In this document: positions 6,626 to 15,276 of the stretch, in pieces
How the letters are laid out: every line of letters begins with the position of its first letter
Position numbering within the stretch: the first letter of the stretch is position 1
Source of the DNA: an uncultured Fretibacterium sp.
GTDB lineage: Bacteria > Synergistota > Synergistia > Synergistales > Aminobacteriaceae
Length of the DNA stretch: 60,324 nucleotides
NCBI RefSeq assembly: GCF_963548695.1
Contig: NZ_CAUUWA010000007.1
Location: 1-60,324, forward strand
Direction: 5' to 3'
Made by a program: the position numbers and the translations under genes
The notes under the pieces: generated by a model
The model's database searches: none
Seen by the model: only the letters and a program-made list of their open reading frames with translations
What the model was told of the DNA's origin: nothing

Positions 6626-8719
6626 TCACGAGTTTTTGAACAGCGGGACGAGGATGTCCACGACCTCCCTTCCCCGTTCCGTGGCGGGCCTCTCGCCCGG
6701 GAGCGGGAGCGTGTCCGGCTTAACCTCGAGGGCCATGCAAAGTCGGTCCAGAAGCCCCGGGTGCCGTTCCGAGGGAAGAAACCCCAAAAAGTTCGTCATG
6801 AAGTTCCTCAGGACCGCGCGCTGGTCCTCCTGGAGCCAGAAACACAGGACCTCGCCCCAGGACTTGGGCGTCGAGGGGGGGGGGATCAGGAGCTCCGCCA
6901 GGGCGGCGAGCCGGGCGTGGTCGTCCGGGGAAAGGTCAAAGTACTCGTCCAGACGAAACCTCAGGGCCTCGAACTGAGCGAAGTCCTCAGGTTCCGTCAG
7001 GGCACAGGCGAACTCCAGCAAGAGCTCGGACGCACAGTAGTCCGGGGAGAGCCGCGCGCCCATCTCCATGGGCACGAGAAGGACGGGGTCCTCCCAACGA
7101 TAGTCCTTCCCAGCGATGCCGAGGTTTGGAAGGATCCCGTAGCCCTCCACCCGAGCGGTCTCCACGATTCTTTTCCTGTCCGCCCCCCTGGGTTTGGAGT
7201 CCGGTTCGCTGTAGGGAATCCCCATCAGGTCCGCCAGGGCGGCGAGCGTCGTCCGGGTTGGACCGGTCAATTCTGCCCCGGGGTCGGCATCCCCTCGAAG
7301 GCGAAGGACGAAGCCCTCCAGGTCGGGACGGTCGGTCAGTTCCTTCGCCTCCCGCTCGGCGGCGGTCTGGGAGACCTCCCGCATCAGGTCCCTCCAAACC
7401 GAGATCAGGGGGGCGAAGGGCTCGAGGTCCTCAAAGAAGTTGGGGAGCTCCAGAACCCCGCCGGAGGCATTCTTCTCGGAGGTCAGCGAGGGATTTGTCG
7501 GGACATAGGCCAGAAAAACGGAGGTCCTGGGGCGGGTGATCACGAGCCCCCCCTTGCAGGCGTTCCGATACCGGGGTGAGAACTGTTCGAACAGGGCCTC
7601 CGAATGCAGCATGGGGGAAGGGGCGGAGCCGTCTTTTTCCGGGCCCTCGTCGGACGCGGCGCGCAGGGTCCGGGAGGAGCGCATCAGGGTGAAGGCCACG
7701 ATGGCGGGCAGGGACAGCCCGGAGTTGGCGTAAGGGCCCAGCAGCATGCCGAGCAGCTCGTCGGGGACGACGGCGAGGGTCTTGCAGAAGGCCAGGAGGT
7801 CCTCCTCGGGCAGCCAGAGCTTGACGGCCATCCAGGTGACGAAGCGGATCAGGCTGTCCCTAAGGCTCTCCCAGCGGAGGAGCGGCATCAGGCGAAAGGC
7901 CTCACTGATGCAGATTCCCAGATCCAGACGGTCGACCAGGGCTCGGCGTTCGAGGCCGAAGAGCCACAGAGCCGGGTAACAGATGTGCTGAGGGGGCTGG
8001 ATGCGCCCCTCTGCCAGCCATGTCAGGTAAATTCCGCGCTGGAGCGGCGTCATGGCCTCATAGGAGACGGCTCCGTCGGTCGGAAGCGGCGTCTCCTCGT
8101 TTGGGTACTCGACGGGCAGGGTTACGTCGATACAGCAGGGCTCCGCCGTGGTGCTGGAGCCGTCGGACCAGTAGGTGACGGGCCCGAGGATGACGAGGTC
8201 CCCAATCTGGAGCGAGCCCGTCTTTCCGCACCAGCGCAGAAGCAGAGGAGCGGTTCCCGGCTTCTTTCGTTCCTGCGGGGTCCCGTAGGAGTAGGGCGAA
8301 TCTCCGCCCAGGGCCGCCGGGGCCGCGGAGGAGTACGTGGCGCTCGCCACGGCGCTTGGAGAACTGATCGGGGCCGCGGCCAGGACCGGGGTGAGGGGGT
8401 CTATCCCCTCCTGGATGGCCGGAAGGCCCGCCTGACCTTCGGTCCTCTCCTCCGAAGCGGCCGGAGAGGCGTGTTTTTCGTTCGCTTCATCTCTTTCGCT
8501 TTTTTTGCTCGTGAGGGCCGTCCTCTCCTCGGAGGGGCCGACGAGGACGAGGAGATCGGGCTCCTCGGAGGGAGACGAGGCAGGCTGCGGCATTCCTTCG
8601 CCGGGATCGCCGGGGATGGGCTGTGCCGGGGCCTCTTCAGGGACGGCACGCCTCGCCTGCTGCTTGAGCAGGGCCCCGACGGCCACGACAACGACAATCC
8701 CGATCATCAGAAAAAGCAC
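6626..8719 (-). CDS. Uncharacterised 697-residue membrane-anchored protein
   Basis: I do not recognise a family. It starts at GTG 8719, seven bases after GGAGGCGGATCC. Residues 1-18 form one strongly hydrophobic helix, LFLMIGIVVVVAVGALL, consistent with an uncleaved N-terminal anchor. The next ~140 residues are Pro/Glu/Ser/Ala-rich and look disordered, with an SEEPDLLVLVGPSEERTALT patch. The C-terminal ~540 residues look globular, with TERGREVVDILVPLFKNS at the end and no catalytic signature that I can name. The layout (short tail inside, anchor, flexible spacer, large domain) suggests an envelope-attached protein. It has its own ribosome site, no co-directional neighbour within 100 bp, and may be restricted to this lineage. 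Confidence 0.75.
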   Translation of the reverse strand: MLFLMIGIVVVVAVGALLKQQARRAVPEEAPAQPIPGDPGEGMPQPASSPSEEPDLLVLVGPSEERTALTSKKSERDEANEKHASPAASEERTEGQAGLPAIQEGIDPLTPVLAAAPISSPSAVASATYSSAAPAALGGDSPYSYGTPQERKKPGTAPLLLRWCGKTGSLQIGDLVILGPVTYWSDGSSTTAEPCCIDVTLPVEYPNEETPLPTDGAVSYEAMTPLQRGIYLTWLAEGRIQPPQHICYPALWLFGLERRALVDRLDLGICISEAFRLMPLLRWESLRDSLIRFVTWMAVKLWLPEEDLLAFCKTLAVVPDELLGMLLGPYANSGLSLPAIVAFTLMRSSRTLRAASDEGPEKDGSAPSPMLHSEALFEQFSPRYRNACKGGLVITRPRTSVFLAYVPTNPSLTSEKNASGGVLELPNFFEDLEPFAPLISVWRDLMREVSQTAAEREAKELTDRPDLEGFVLRLRGDADPGAELTGPTRTTLAALADLMGIPYSEPDSKPRGADRKRIVETARVEGYGILPNLGIAGKDYRWEDPVLLVPMEMGARLSPDYCASELLLEFACALTEPEDFAQFEALRFRLDEYFDLSPDDHARLAALAELLIPPPSTPKSWGEVLCFWLQEDQRAVLRNFMTNFLGFLPSERHPGLLDRLCMALEVKPDTLPLPGERPATERGREVVDILVPLFKNS

Positions 8720-9016
8720 GGATCCGCCTCCGTTCTATCAGTGTGGAACGCAGTGGGGAACGTAGCCACACCGGTAAAGCGAAGGCTCGGTCCCTTTGTC
8801 CTTCATTATATACGTTCCCTGGCCTTTTTGCCGTTAGGGGCGAAAAACAGGGCTGTTCCGCGAAAGCCGCCGGAGGGTATAATCTTGCGTGGAACCCGAG
8901 AGGATCGAATCCGGAAGGATTGAACCCGGAAGGATCGCAAACTCCGTCTCAAGCACCGTACTTTGATGCGGGGAGAGCCGAGGGGAAAGACGTTTTTTTG
9001 AGAAGGGAAGTGTGTT
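8720..9016 (+). other. Divergent intergenic region with a TATAAT box and short direct repeats
   Basis: Between the large hypothetical gene and the DUF3343 gene lies a TATAAT at 8878-8883 with only a weak -35 upstream. It is followed at about 8900-8940 by three imperfect 15-16 bp direct repeats of the form AGGATCGAATCCGGA. I see no open frame that I would call a gene. Confidence 0.4.
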
Positions 9017-9244
9017 TTGTTGAGCTGTCTTGCCACGTTTAAGACGACCAGCATGGCGCTCTTGTTCGAGCGGTCCTGCAGGGAGGCCGGAATTGGGGCG
9101 CGCATCGCCCCCGTTCCCCGCAGGCTGTCCTCCAGCTGCGGACTGGCCTGCGAGTTCCCCTGTGAGGAGCGGGCGAGGGCGGAGGCCCTGGCCGCGGAGC
9201 GCAGAATCGAGGTCGCCGCCGTGCACGACCTGGAAAAAATTTAA
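9017..9244 (+). CDS. DUF3343 domain-containing protein (putative Se/S carrier-like)
   Basis: A 75-residue protein beginning at TTG 9017, eight bases after AAGGGAAG. The sequence LATFKTTSMALLFERSCREA, followed by IAPVPRRLSSSCGLACEF, matches the DUF3343 pattern of an F(K/R)(S/T)T..A......G motif and a PvPR..S..CG cysteine region. In Synergistota, Clostridia and related anaerobes such small proteins often accompany selenium-dependent or sulfur-transfer genes. A carrier role has been proposed but is not established. It is monocistronic here. The conserved Ser-Ser-Cys-Gly and a second Cys six residues later could bind S or Se. YqeC and MocA genes 14 kb away make a selenium-hydroxylase link conceivable but indirect. 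Confidence 0.7.
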   Translation: MLSCLATFKTTSMALLFERSCREAGIGARIAPVPRRLSSSCGLACEFPCEERARAEALAAERRIEVAAVHDLEKI

Positions 9245-9272
9245 GGGAGGCCCGGGTCCCCGGGCCTCCCTT
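9233..9272 (-). terminator. Rho-independent terminator of brnQ
   Basis: AAGGGAGGCCCGGG (9243-9256) and CCCGGGCCTCCCTT (9259-9272) form a perfect 14-bp stem with a two-base spacer. Reading on the minus strand the stem is followed by AAATTTTTT (9233-9241), so it terminates the brnQ transcript. It also abuts the end of the DUF3343 gene. Confidence 0.85.
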
Positions 9273-9311
9273 GGAAAAAACGGATTTTGAGGTTCGACTC
9301 GGATATCTCTG

Positions 9312-10625
9312 TCAGGCCTTCGGCATAAACCGCCCCAAAATGCCCCCGACGACCCCGCCGATAAGGGCGGTGAAGATCCAGGCAAATCCATCCGGCCCAA
9401 GGGGAATGGAGACCAACATGTCTTTGACGCGGTCGGCAACGGCACTCACATGCTGCAGTCCATAGAGGATGCCCATCAGGAACGCCCCGGCGACGGCCCC
9501 GCGGTAGAGCCCGGTGCTGAAACCGAAGTCGAAGAGGTTCAGCAGGATCAGGACGATGGCCACGGGATAAAGGGCGTAGAGTACCGGCACGGACAGGGAG
9601 ATGATGTACTTGACCCCGTAGACGGAGAGCACCGCGCTGACCAGGACGATGATCCAGACCAGGGCTCTGTACGTCACCTTCTTGTTCAGGAGCCTTTCGA
9701 AGTACTCCGAGACCGCCGTGGTCAGTCCGATCGACGTGGTAAGGCAGGCGAAGATGATGGAGATGGACAGGGCATACCGGCCGAAGTCGCCTCCAATCCT
9801 ACCGATGAGCTCGACGGTGATCTTGGTATGACCCTCGTTGCCCTGGAAGAGCCCCGAGCCCGTGGCCCCCAGGTAGATGAGCCCTCCGTAGACGAAGAGG
9901 AAGCCCAGCATGGCCACGATGGCGACCTTGACGGCCATAGCCATCCCCTCGCCGGTACTCCCGTGCCCACGGCTCGTGATGCTGGCCATGATGATCGCCG
10001 CGAAGGCCATCGAGGCGAGCGCGTCCATAGTCTGGTACCCCTCGGTGAAACTCATGGCAAAGGAATTCGGGACGCGGGGGTCGATCGGCTGGCCGACCGG
10101 AGCGACGATCCCCTTGATGATAACGAAAGCCAACATGACGATCAGCACGGGCGTGAAGTACTTTCCGATCTGATCCACGATCTTGGAGGGGTTGAGCGAG
10201 AAATAGAGGGTGATCGCGAAGAAGATCGCGGAGACGGCGATCGCCTCCCAGGAGATCCCCATGACGGGGCTGGCGTGAAGGGGCCCCAGGAAGGGGAGGA
10301 TCCCTACCTCGAAGGTCGTCGCCGCAGTTCGGGGAATGGCGAACATCGGCCCGATGCACAGGAGGATGGCAAAGTTGAATACCTTGGCGAAGGACATGCT
10401 GACCTTGCCCGCGAACCTGTCAACGTCGCCGCCCGCCCTGAACGTGGCGAGCAGCCCCAGGAGGGGCATCCCCATGCCCGTGATCGTGAACCCCAAAAGG
10501 GCCTTAAACCAATCACTGCCCGTCATGATCCCGATGTAAGGCGGGAAGATGACGTTGCCCGCCCCAAAGAACATGGCGAACAGGGCGAAACCCATCACGA
10601 GAATTTCCTTGTTTTTCGACTGCAT
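9312..10625 (-). CDS. brnQ: Branched-chain amino acid:cation symporter (BrnQ/LIVCS family)
   Basis: A 437-residue integral membrane protein of normal family length with about 12 hydrophobic segments. The N-terminus KEILVMGFALFAMFFGAGNV, followed by IFPPYIG, is the hallmark of LIVCS carriers, which import leucine, isoleucine and valine with Na+ or H+. The start at ATG 10625 has AAGGAG about 10 bases upstream; longer in-frame extensions read through the promoter and leader and are unlikely. The gene is a single transcription unit with a well-formed promoter, a ~180-nt leader and a perfect-stem terminator. I looked for a T-box in the leader and did not find one. Confidence 0.95.
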   Translation of the reverse strand: MQSKNKEILVMGFALFAMFFGAGNVIFPPYIGIMTGSDWFKALLGFTITGMGMPLLGLLATFRAGGDVDRFAGKVSMSFAKVFNFAILLCIGPMFAIPRTAATTFEVGILPFLGPLHASPVMGISWEAIAVSAIFFAITLYFSLNPSKIVDQIGKYFTPVLIVMLAFVIIKGIVAPVGQPIDPRVPNSFAMSFTEGYQTMDALASMAFAAIIMASITSRGHGSTGEGMAMAVKVAIVAMLGFLFVYGGLIYLGATGSGLFQGNEGHTKITVELIGRIGGDFGRYALSISIIFACLTTSIGLTTAVSEYFERLLNKKVTYRALVWIIVLVSAVLSVYGVKYIISLSVPVLYALYPVAIVLILLNLFDFGFSTGLYRGAVAGAFLMGILYGLQHVSAVADRVKDMLVSIPLGPDGFAWIFTALIGGVVGGILGRFMPKA

Positions 10626-10776
10626 ACGCTCACAACTCCTTCTACCTGTATTTTGTTCGAACCCCCCACTCGTGAAGGTCCATGGAGCTCGTAAAAATGG
10701 GGCGATGCTTGAAAAACACCGAAACGATCCGACGGAATACCGCCAAACACAGAATAAGATGGGAACACGGCTGCCG

Positions 10777-10842
10777 CTCTCGCGCGAGAGCCTCCAGAAG
10801 AGCATCTAGCTTACATGATATTGAAATAACCTGATTTGTCAA
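10777..10842 (-). promoter_or_regulatory. brnQ promoter and leader hairpin
   Basis: On the minus strand TTGACA (10842-10837) and TATCAT (10820-10815) are separated by 16 bp. The transcript would start near 10808 and give a leader of about 180 nt. A perfect palindrome CTCTCGCGCGAGAG at 10777-10790 would fold near its 5' end. No terminator or anti-terminator pair is evident, so the leader may be post-transcriptionally controlled or merely structured. Confidence 0.65.
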
Positions 10843-11165
10843 GGTTCTCATTTGAACTTATAATCTAAAAGAAACAGCAGAAGGAAAAGAGGAAAATACG
10901 CATAAAGCGTTTGATGTTACACCTGTTATGGGATAAAATAGAGCGTGACGTTCCGGGCTTTCCGTATCGGAACGAAGGTGTTTTGCTCTTTGCCTCCGGC
11001 GTTGGGGTAAGACCTGCCCCAAACATACTTCTTGAATTACGTTACAAACACCACCTTTATCCTCCCCCCCTTCGCGTCCGGCCCCCCCAGGGGGGGGCGC
11101 CTGACGTTTTCACCATCGGCTCCGAGGCTCGAAGCCCTTTCAAATCGAAGCTCTTTCAAAAAAGG
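10843..11165. other. Intergenic region between brnQ promoter and folD end
   Basis: No gene is visible. The region contains a strong G/C inverted repeat, GGCCCCCCC and GGGGGGGCGCC around 11080-11100, which may end the folD transcript on the minus strand, although it lacks an adjacent T-run. The remainder is unremarkable A/T-richer spacer. Confidence 0.4.
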
Positions 11166-12017
11166 TCACTGGAGCTGGAGGCGTGCGGCCTTCAGCACGT
11201 TTTTCGCCAGCACGGAGGTCGTCACGGCCCCCACGCCGCCCGGGACGGGGCTGATCATGGAGACGACCGGCTCCACGGCGCCGAAGTCGACGTCGCCGCA
11301 CAGCTTGCCCTCGGCGTCCACGTTGATCCCCACGTCCACCACGATGCTCCTGTCCGTGACGCAGTCCGCGCCGATCATCCCGGCCTTGCCGGCCGCCGCC
11401 ACCAGGACGTCCGCCCTGCGGCAAACCGCGGGCATGTCGACGGTGCGGGTGTGGCAGATCGTCACGGTGGCGTGCTTCGCCAACATCAACATAGCCAGGG
11501 GGCGCCCCACCACCATGCTGCGTCCCACAATCGTCACGTTCTTACCCTTGAGCTCGACCTTGTAGTGCTCCAACATCTCCATCACGGCGCCCGGCGTGCA
11601 GGGCGGAAAGCCATCGTCCTCGCCCGCAAAGACCTTCGCCGCGCTCAGGGGGCTCATGCCGTCCACGTCCTTGCGCGGGTCGATGGCCCGCCGCAGGGGC
11701 TCGCTGTCCAAGTGCTTCGGCAGGGGCCGGAACAGCAGGATGCCGTGCACCGACGGGTCGTCGTTGATCTCTTCAAATTCGCTCTCGAGCCTGCGCTGTT
11801 CGATGTCCTCGGGAAACTCGTACACCTCCACGGTGAAGCCCAGCCCCCCGAACCGCTTCAGGGCGCCGCGCTCGTAGGCCAGGTCGTCGCCCCTCGCCCC
11901 AATGCGGACAATCGCCAGCTTGGGATCGATGCCCTTGGCCCGCAGCGCGGCATGCTCCGCCTGCAGGGCCTCCTTCATGCTCGCGGAGACCTCCGCGCCC
12001 TTCATCTGTACCGCCAT
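11166..12017 (-). CDS. folD: Bifunctional methylenetetrahydrofolate dehydrogenase/cyclohydrolase
   Basis: A 283-residue FolD of standard length. It interconverts 5,10-methylene-, methenyl- and 10-formyl-tetrahydrofolate using NADP in the cytosol. The catalytic region contains DLAYERGALKRFGGLGF, with the Y-x3-K motif in a form that shows Tyr-Glu-Arg-Gly-Ala-Leu-Lys rather than the common YVxxKxK. The second signature PLSAAKVFAGE, the VTIVGRSMVVGRPLAML nucleotide site and the C-terminal PVPGGVGAVTTSVL are all clear. The unusual spacing of the catalytic Tyr/Lys segment is worth noting. It is monocistronic, starting at ATG 12017, with a short A/T-rich promoter region upstream. Confidence 0.93.
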   Translation of the reverse strand: MAVQMKGAEVSASMKEALQAEHAALRAKGIDPKLAIVRIGARGDDLAYERGALKRFGGLGFTVEVYEFPEDIEQRRLESEFEEINDDPSVHGILLFRPLPKHLDSEPLRRAIDPRKDVDGMSPLSAAKVFAGEDDGFPPCTPGAVMEMLEHYKVELKGKNVTIVGRSMVVGRPLAMLMLAKHATVTICHTRTVDMPAVCRRADVLVAAAGKAGMIGADCVTDRSIVVDVGINVDAEGKLCGDVDFGAVEPVVSMISPVPGGVGAVTTSVLAKNVLKAARLQLQ

Positions 12018-12155
12018 GTTCCCGTCTCCCTTCTCCGTTTGGACGTCCGGCGCCTTGCGCGCCGTTTTTTCCCTGTACGATACTTTTATACGATATCATA
12101 AAAGACGGAGCTTGAACATAACCGCCGGCCCCCGGCAGCCGAAGGGGGGATCGAT

Positions 12156-12189
12156 GTAAAAAGGCCCGGGGAAAATCTCCCCTGGGCCT
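12156..12189 (-). terminator. Terminator of the first FecBCD-type ABC operon
   Basis: AGGCCCGGGGA (12162-12172) pairs with TCCCCTGGGCCT (12178-12189) with one bulge. On the minus strand the stem is followed by TTTTTAC, forming a good intrinsic terminator about 50 bp past the substrate-binding protein gene. Confidence 0.75.
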
Positions 12190-12242
12190 CACCCTTCGGA
12201 AGAGCAGAAACTCCGCGGACCGCGTATGCGCCGTCCCCGCGC

Positions 12243-13361
12243 CTATTGCCCGTCGGGGCCCTTGAAGGTCAGAACGTACTCCGCCTCCCGGTCGCTTATG
12301 GGGCACCCGTAGAACTCGGCAAAGTAGTCCTTCACCTCCCGAACCATATCCAGGTCCCCGAACAGGTCGGGATGCAGGGTCTTGGCGATCTGTTCCATCA
12401 GGAGGAAGCAATCGGTGCTGTAGTCGGTCGGGCCCACGCTTCTGAGGTTCACGTAGACGTTCCCGTCCTTCACGGCACGGATGGGCGCCCAGGCGGGGTC
12501 CTTCGTGATCAGCTCGACGTTGTTCACCCTGCCCATGAAGATATAGGCCGGGTTCCACTCCATGACCTGCTCCATCGTGGTGGTGTAGAGCAGCTTGCGG
12601 TCCTTCCTGCTGACCAGGTCGCCGCCGGCCAGGTCCACGAGGTACCGGGTATAGGACTCGCCGCCGTGGATGCTCAGCGATTCGGGGCCCCGCACGTAGT
12701 ATACGGAGGGCAGGGACGCCGGGTCCAGCCCGCCGGTGCGGCCGGTGACGTACCCGACCGTCCTGTCGACGTAGTCGCACCATTTCCGGGCCTTATCGAG
12801 GGCCGCGCCTCCAAAGACCTCCCCCACCAGCATGATTTCCTTCTTCTTCAGCGCCACGAACTCCTCGCGGGTGTCGATGCCGTCGTCATCAAGCTGCGTC
12901 ACGATCACAGGTATGCCCACCTTGTTCAGGGACTCGATGACCTCCGGATACGCATCCCAGAACAGCACCACATCGACCCCCAGCTCCATCAGCTCCTCGA
13001 TGTTGGGCTCCGTCGCGTTCCTGGCGACGGGGACCTTGGCGTAGGCGGGGCAGACCTTCGCGGCCCAGCCGCTGCCGGCCCAGCGGTTCCCCGTGATGGC
13101 CACCTGGTCCACGGCCCCCAGCATGATCACCGTCTCGAAGCTGGGCCCCGTCAAAGAGGCCACCCGGTTCACCCTGGCGGGGATGACGACCCTGCGCCCC
13201 GCCAGGTCCACGAGGGTACGGGTATCCGCCGCCTCGACGGGCGCGCCCGCCTCCGGCTTGCCCTGCACCTGTGCGGCGAAGCCGCCCGGGGCGGCGAGCA
13301 GCATCGCCGCCAGCGCCGCGCCCCACAAAAACATCCTGAACCGCCTGATCCTCATACCCAT
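12243..13361 (-). CDS. ABC transporter substrate-binding protein (FecB/BtuF-type, PF01497)
   Basis: A 372-residue exported protein. Residues 1-35 form a signal peptide, with RIRRFRMFLWGAALAAMLLA followed by a short Ala/Gly segment. The mature part begins TRTLVDLAGRRVVIPARVNR, the usual opening of periplasmic binding proteins for siderophores, B12 and, in the MolA subgroup, molybdate/tungstate. Later comes EVFGGAALDKARKWCDYVD and a terminal DFKGP-like tail. I chose ATG 13361 because GGGGAG lies 11 bp upstream. It is last in a permease-ATPase-SBP order and is 59 bp from the ATPase. The ligand is not readable from sequence; the MoeA neighbour favours an oxyanion or a metal chelate over a siderophore. 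Confidence 0.85.
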   Translation of the reverse strand: MGMRIRRFRMFLWGAALAAMLLAAPGGFAAQVQGKPEAGAPVEAADTRTLVDLAGRRVVIPARVNRVASLTGPSFETVIMLGAVDQVAITGNRWAGSGWAAKVCPAYAKVPVARNATEPNIEELMELGVDVVLFWDAYPEVIESLNKVGIPVIVTQLDDDGIDTREEFVALKKKEIMLVGEVFGGAALDKARKWCDYVDRTVGYVTGRTGGLDPASLPSVYYVRGPESLSIHGGESYTRYLVDLAGGDLVSRKDRKLLYTTTMEQVMEWNPAYIFMGRVNNVELITKDPAWAPIRAVKDGNVYVNLRSVGPTDYSTDCFLLMEQIAKTLHPDLFGDLDMVREVKDYFAEFYGCPISDREAEYVLTFKGPDGQ

Positions 13362-13420
13362 CACCAACACACTCCCCACTCGAATACATTTCAAATTACA
13401 TCTTAATCCTGCATTCCGCA

Positions 13421-14209
13421 TCACAATTTTCCGGCCACACACGCCATACGCTCCAGGGGGTCGACATAGACCAGGTGCAGGTTGGTGTGGTACAGCTCCC
13501 TCAGCGCCGCCTCCGAGATCACCGACCCCGCCGGGCCCGACGTCATGCGTCCGTCCGCCCCCATCAGGCCCGCGGAGCCGTTCAGCAGGATGGCGTGATC
13601 CGGCATGTGGGTGGTCATGACGACGGCAAACCCCTCCGCCGCCAGCTGTGAGACCGTCTTGACGATCTTGAGCTGGTTCCCGTAGTCCAGGTGGTTTGTC
13701 GGCTCGTCCAGGAGGATGAGCCGGGGCTCCTGGACCAGAACCCGCGTGATCTGCGCCTGCTGGCGCTCGCCGCCACTGATTCCGTTGCAGAGCTTGTCCG
13801 CCAGATGCCCGATCCCCATGCGCTCCAGCGCGCGGTCGGCCATTTCATACTCCGCATCGCCCGGGACGTTCAGGAGCCCCATGTAGGGCGCCCGGCCCAT
13901 CACCACGTAGTCCCTCACCGTGTAGGAGAAGGCGGGCGCGGAGATCTGGGGCACATAGCCCACGATCCTCGCACGCTCGCCGGCGGAGTAGGATCCGACG
14001 CGCCTGCCCATCAGCAGCACCTCGCCGCCGGTTGGGGAGAGGACGCCGCCGATGCAGTTCAGCAGGGTCGACTTGCCCGCGCCGTTGGCCCCGAGGATGA
14101 CGAATACCTCCCCCGGCTCGACCCGAAAGCCGATATCCCTCAGAACGGCGTTTCTTCCATCGTAGGAGAAGGAGAGGTTCTTCACCTCGAGAAGGGGGCT
14201 ATTGTCCAT
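13421..14209 (-). CDS. ABC transporter ATP-binding protein (FecE/BtuD type)
   Basis: A 262-residue ATPase that powers the adjacent permease. Visible motifs are Walker A GANGAGKST near residue 38, the Q-loop region VGYVPQISAP, signature ISGGERQQAQ near residue 140, Walker B RLILLDEPTNH and the switch His in TTHMPDH. These are typical of the FecE/BtuD family of class II importers. ATG 14209 lies 11 bases inside the end of the permease gene, so the two are translationally coupled. The C-terminal ~60 residues extend past the usual core, with LRELYHTNLHLVYVD. This segment matches the permitted tail of siderophore/B12/MolC-type ATPases. It belongs to one operon with MoeA upstream and the binding protein downstream. 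Confidence 0.92.
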   Translation of the reverse strand: MDNSPLLEVKNLSFSYDGRNAVLRDIGFRVEPGEVFVILGANGAGKSTLLNCIGGVLSPTGGEVLLMGRRVGSYSAGERARIVGYVPQISAPAFSYTVRDYVVMGRAPYMGLLNVPGDAEYEMADRALERMGIGHLADKLCNGISGGERQQAQITRVLVQEPRLILLDEPTNHLDYGNQLKIVKTVSQLAAEGFAVVMTTHMPDHAILLNGSAGLMGADGRMTSGPAGSVISEAALRELYHTNLHLVYVDPLERMACVAGKL

Positions 14210-15224
14210 CGCCGATCCTCGCCCTCTGCCGCGCCAGGAGCCAGACGAAGAGGGGCGCCCCCAGCACCCCCGTGATGATGCTCAGGGGGATCTCGCTCCC
14301 GGTCAGGTTTCGGGCCAGCGTGTCCACGACCACCAGGAACAGCGCGCCCAGGACGGCGGACATCGGAAGGAGGTAGCGGTTGTCCTGCCCGACGATCAGC
14401 CTTCCCAGGTGCGGAACGATCAGCCCGGCCCAGCCGATGGTCCCGCAAAGGCACACCGCGCAGGCCGTCAGGACGGTCGAGCACAGGATGGTCACGCCGC
14501 GGGACCTCCTTACGTTGACCCCCAGGCTCCCGGCCTCCGCATCCCCCAGGGAGAGGAGGTTGACCCGCCAGCGCAGAAGAAGCAGCGCCGCCATGGCGGC
14601 AAGGATCGGCGGCGATATCAGCAGCACGTCCTTCATCCTGACGTTGGAGAAGGACCCCATGGTCCAATAGACGATGGAGGCCAGATGGTTCTCGGGATCG
14701 GCCACGTACTTCGCGATCCCGAGAAGCGCGCTCATGAACCCGGACATGATGACCCCCGAGAGCACCAGCATCAGCGAGGACCGATTGCGGAACAGCCCGG
14801 GGATCAGGGTCGTCAGGAACACCGTGAGCAGCCCCGTCCCCAACGCCGACAGCTGAACCAGCGAGGCGGGCAGTTCCAGCAGGATGGCGAAGGCCGCCCC
14901 CACGCACGCCCCGCTGGAGATCCCGAGAAGGTCGGGCGAGACCAGGGGATTCCGGAACAGGCTCTGATACGCAGCGCCCGAGAGGGAGAGGGCCGAGCCC
15001 ACAAGCATGGCCCCCATCAGCCTGGGCAGGCGCACGGCGAGGATCACGCTCTCCATCCTGTCGCTCCAGGTCGTCTCGAGGCGCCACGGGGTGAACGCGT
15101 TCACCAGGATGCGCAGGGACTGCAGGAAGGGCACGGAAAACCGCCCAAGCCCAAGACAGACGACGGCGGTGACCGCCAATGCCAGCACAAACGTCCAGAT
15201 CAACCGGTTCCTGCTCCCCATCAC
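14199..15224 (-). CDS. ABC transporter permease (FecCD family)
   Basis: A 341-residue membrane protein with about ten hydrophobic helices, the standard size for FecCD/BtuC permeases. Recognisable blocks are RLPRLMGAMLVGSALSLSGA, YQSLFRNPLVSPDLLGISSG, GWAGLIVPHLGRLIVGQDNR and NLTGSEIPLSIITGVLGAPL, all conserved in this family. It would form the homodimeric channel for the neighbouring ATPase and binding protein. The gene begins 52 bp after moeA on the same strand and overlaps the ATPase gene by 11 bp. A second, distinct FecCD permease lies 3.6 kb upstream, so the two systems are paralogous rather than duplicates; their sequences differ clearly outside the core motifs. Confidence 0.93.
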   Translation of the reverse strand: MMGSRNRLIWTFVLALAVTAVVCLGLGRFSVPFLQSLRILVNAFTPWRLETTWSDRMESVILAVRLPRLMGAMLVGSALSLSGAAYQSLFRNPLVSPDLLGISSGACVGAAFAILLELPASLVQLSALGTGLLTVFLTTLIPGLFRNRSSLMLVLSGVIMSGFMSALLGIAKYVADPENHLASIVYWTMGSFSNVRMKDVLLISPPILAAMAALLLLRWRVNLLSLGDAEAGSLGVNVRRSRGVTILCSTVLTACAVCLCGTIGWAGLIVPHLGRLIVGQDNRYLLPMSAVLGALFLVVVDTLARNLTGSEIPLSIITGVLGAPLFVWLLARQRARIGDGQ

Positions 15225-15276
15225 AGCTCTGCCCGCCCCTTCCCGAAACGGTCCATCCTCCGCCCCGATCCCACGA

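Noticed and set aside
10626..10842. T-box leucine riboswitch upstream of brnQ
   Set aside because: I looked for the T-box core and a terminator/anti-terminator pair in the leader and saw neither, only one palindromic stem.
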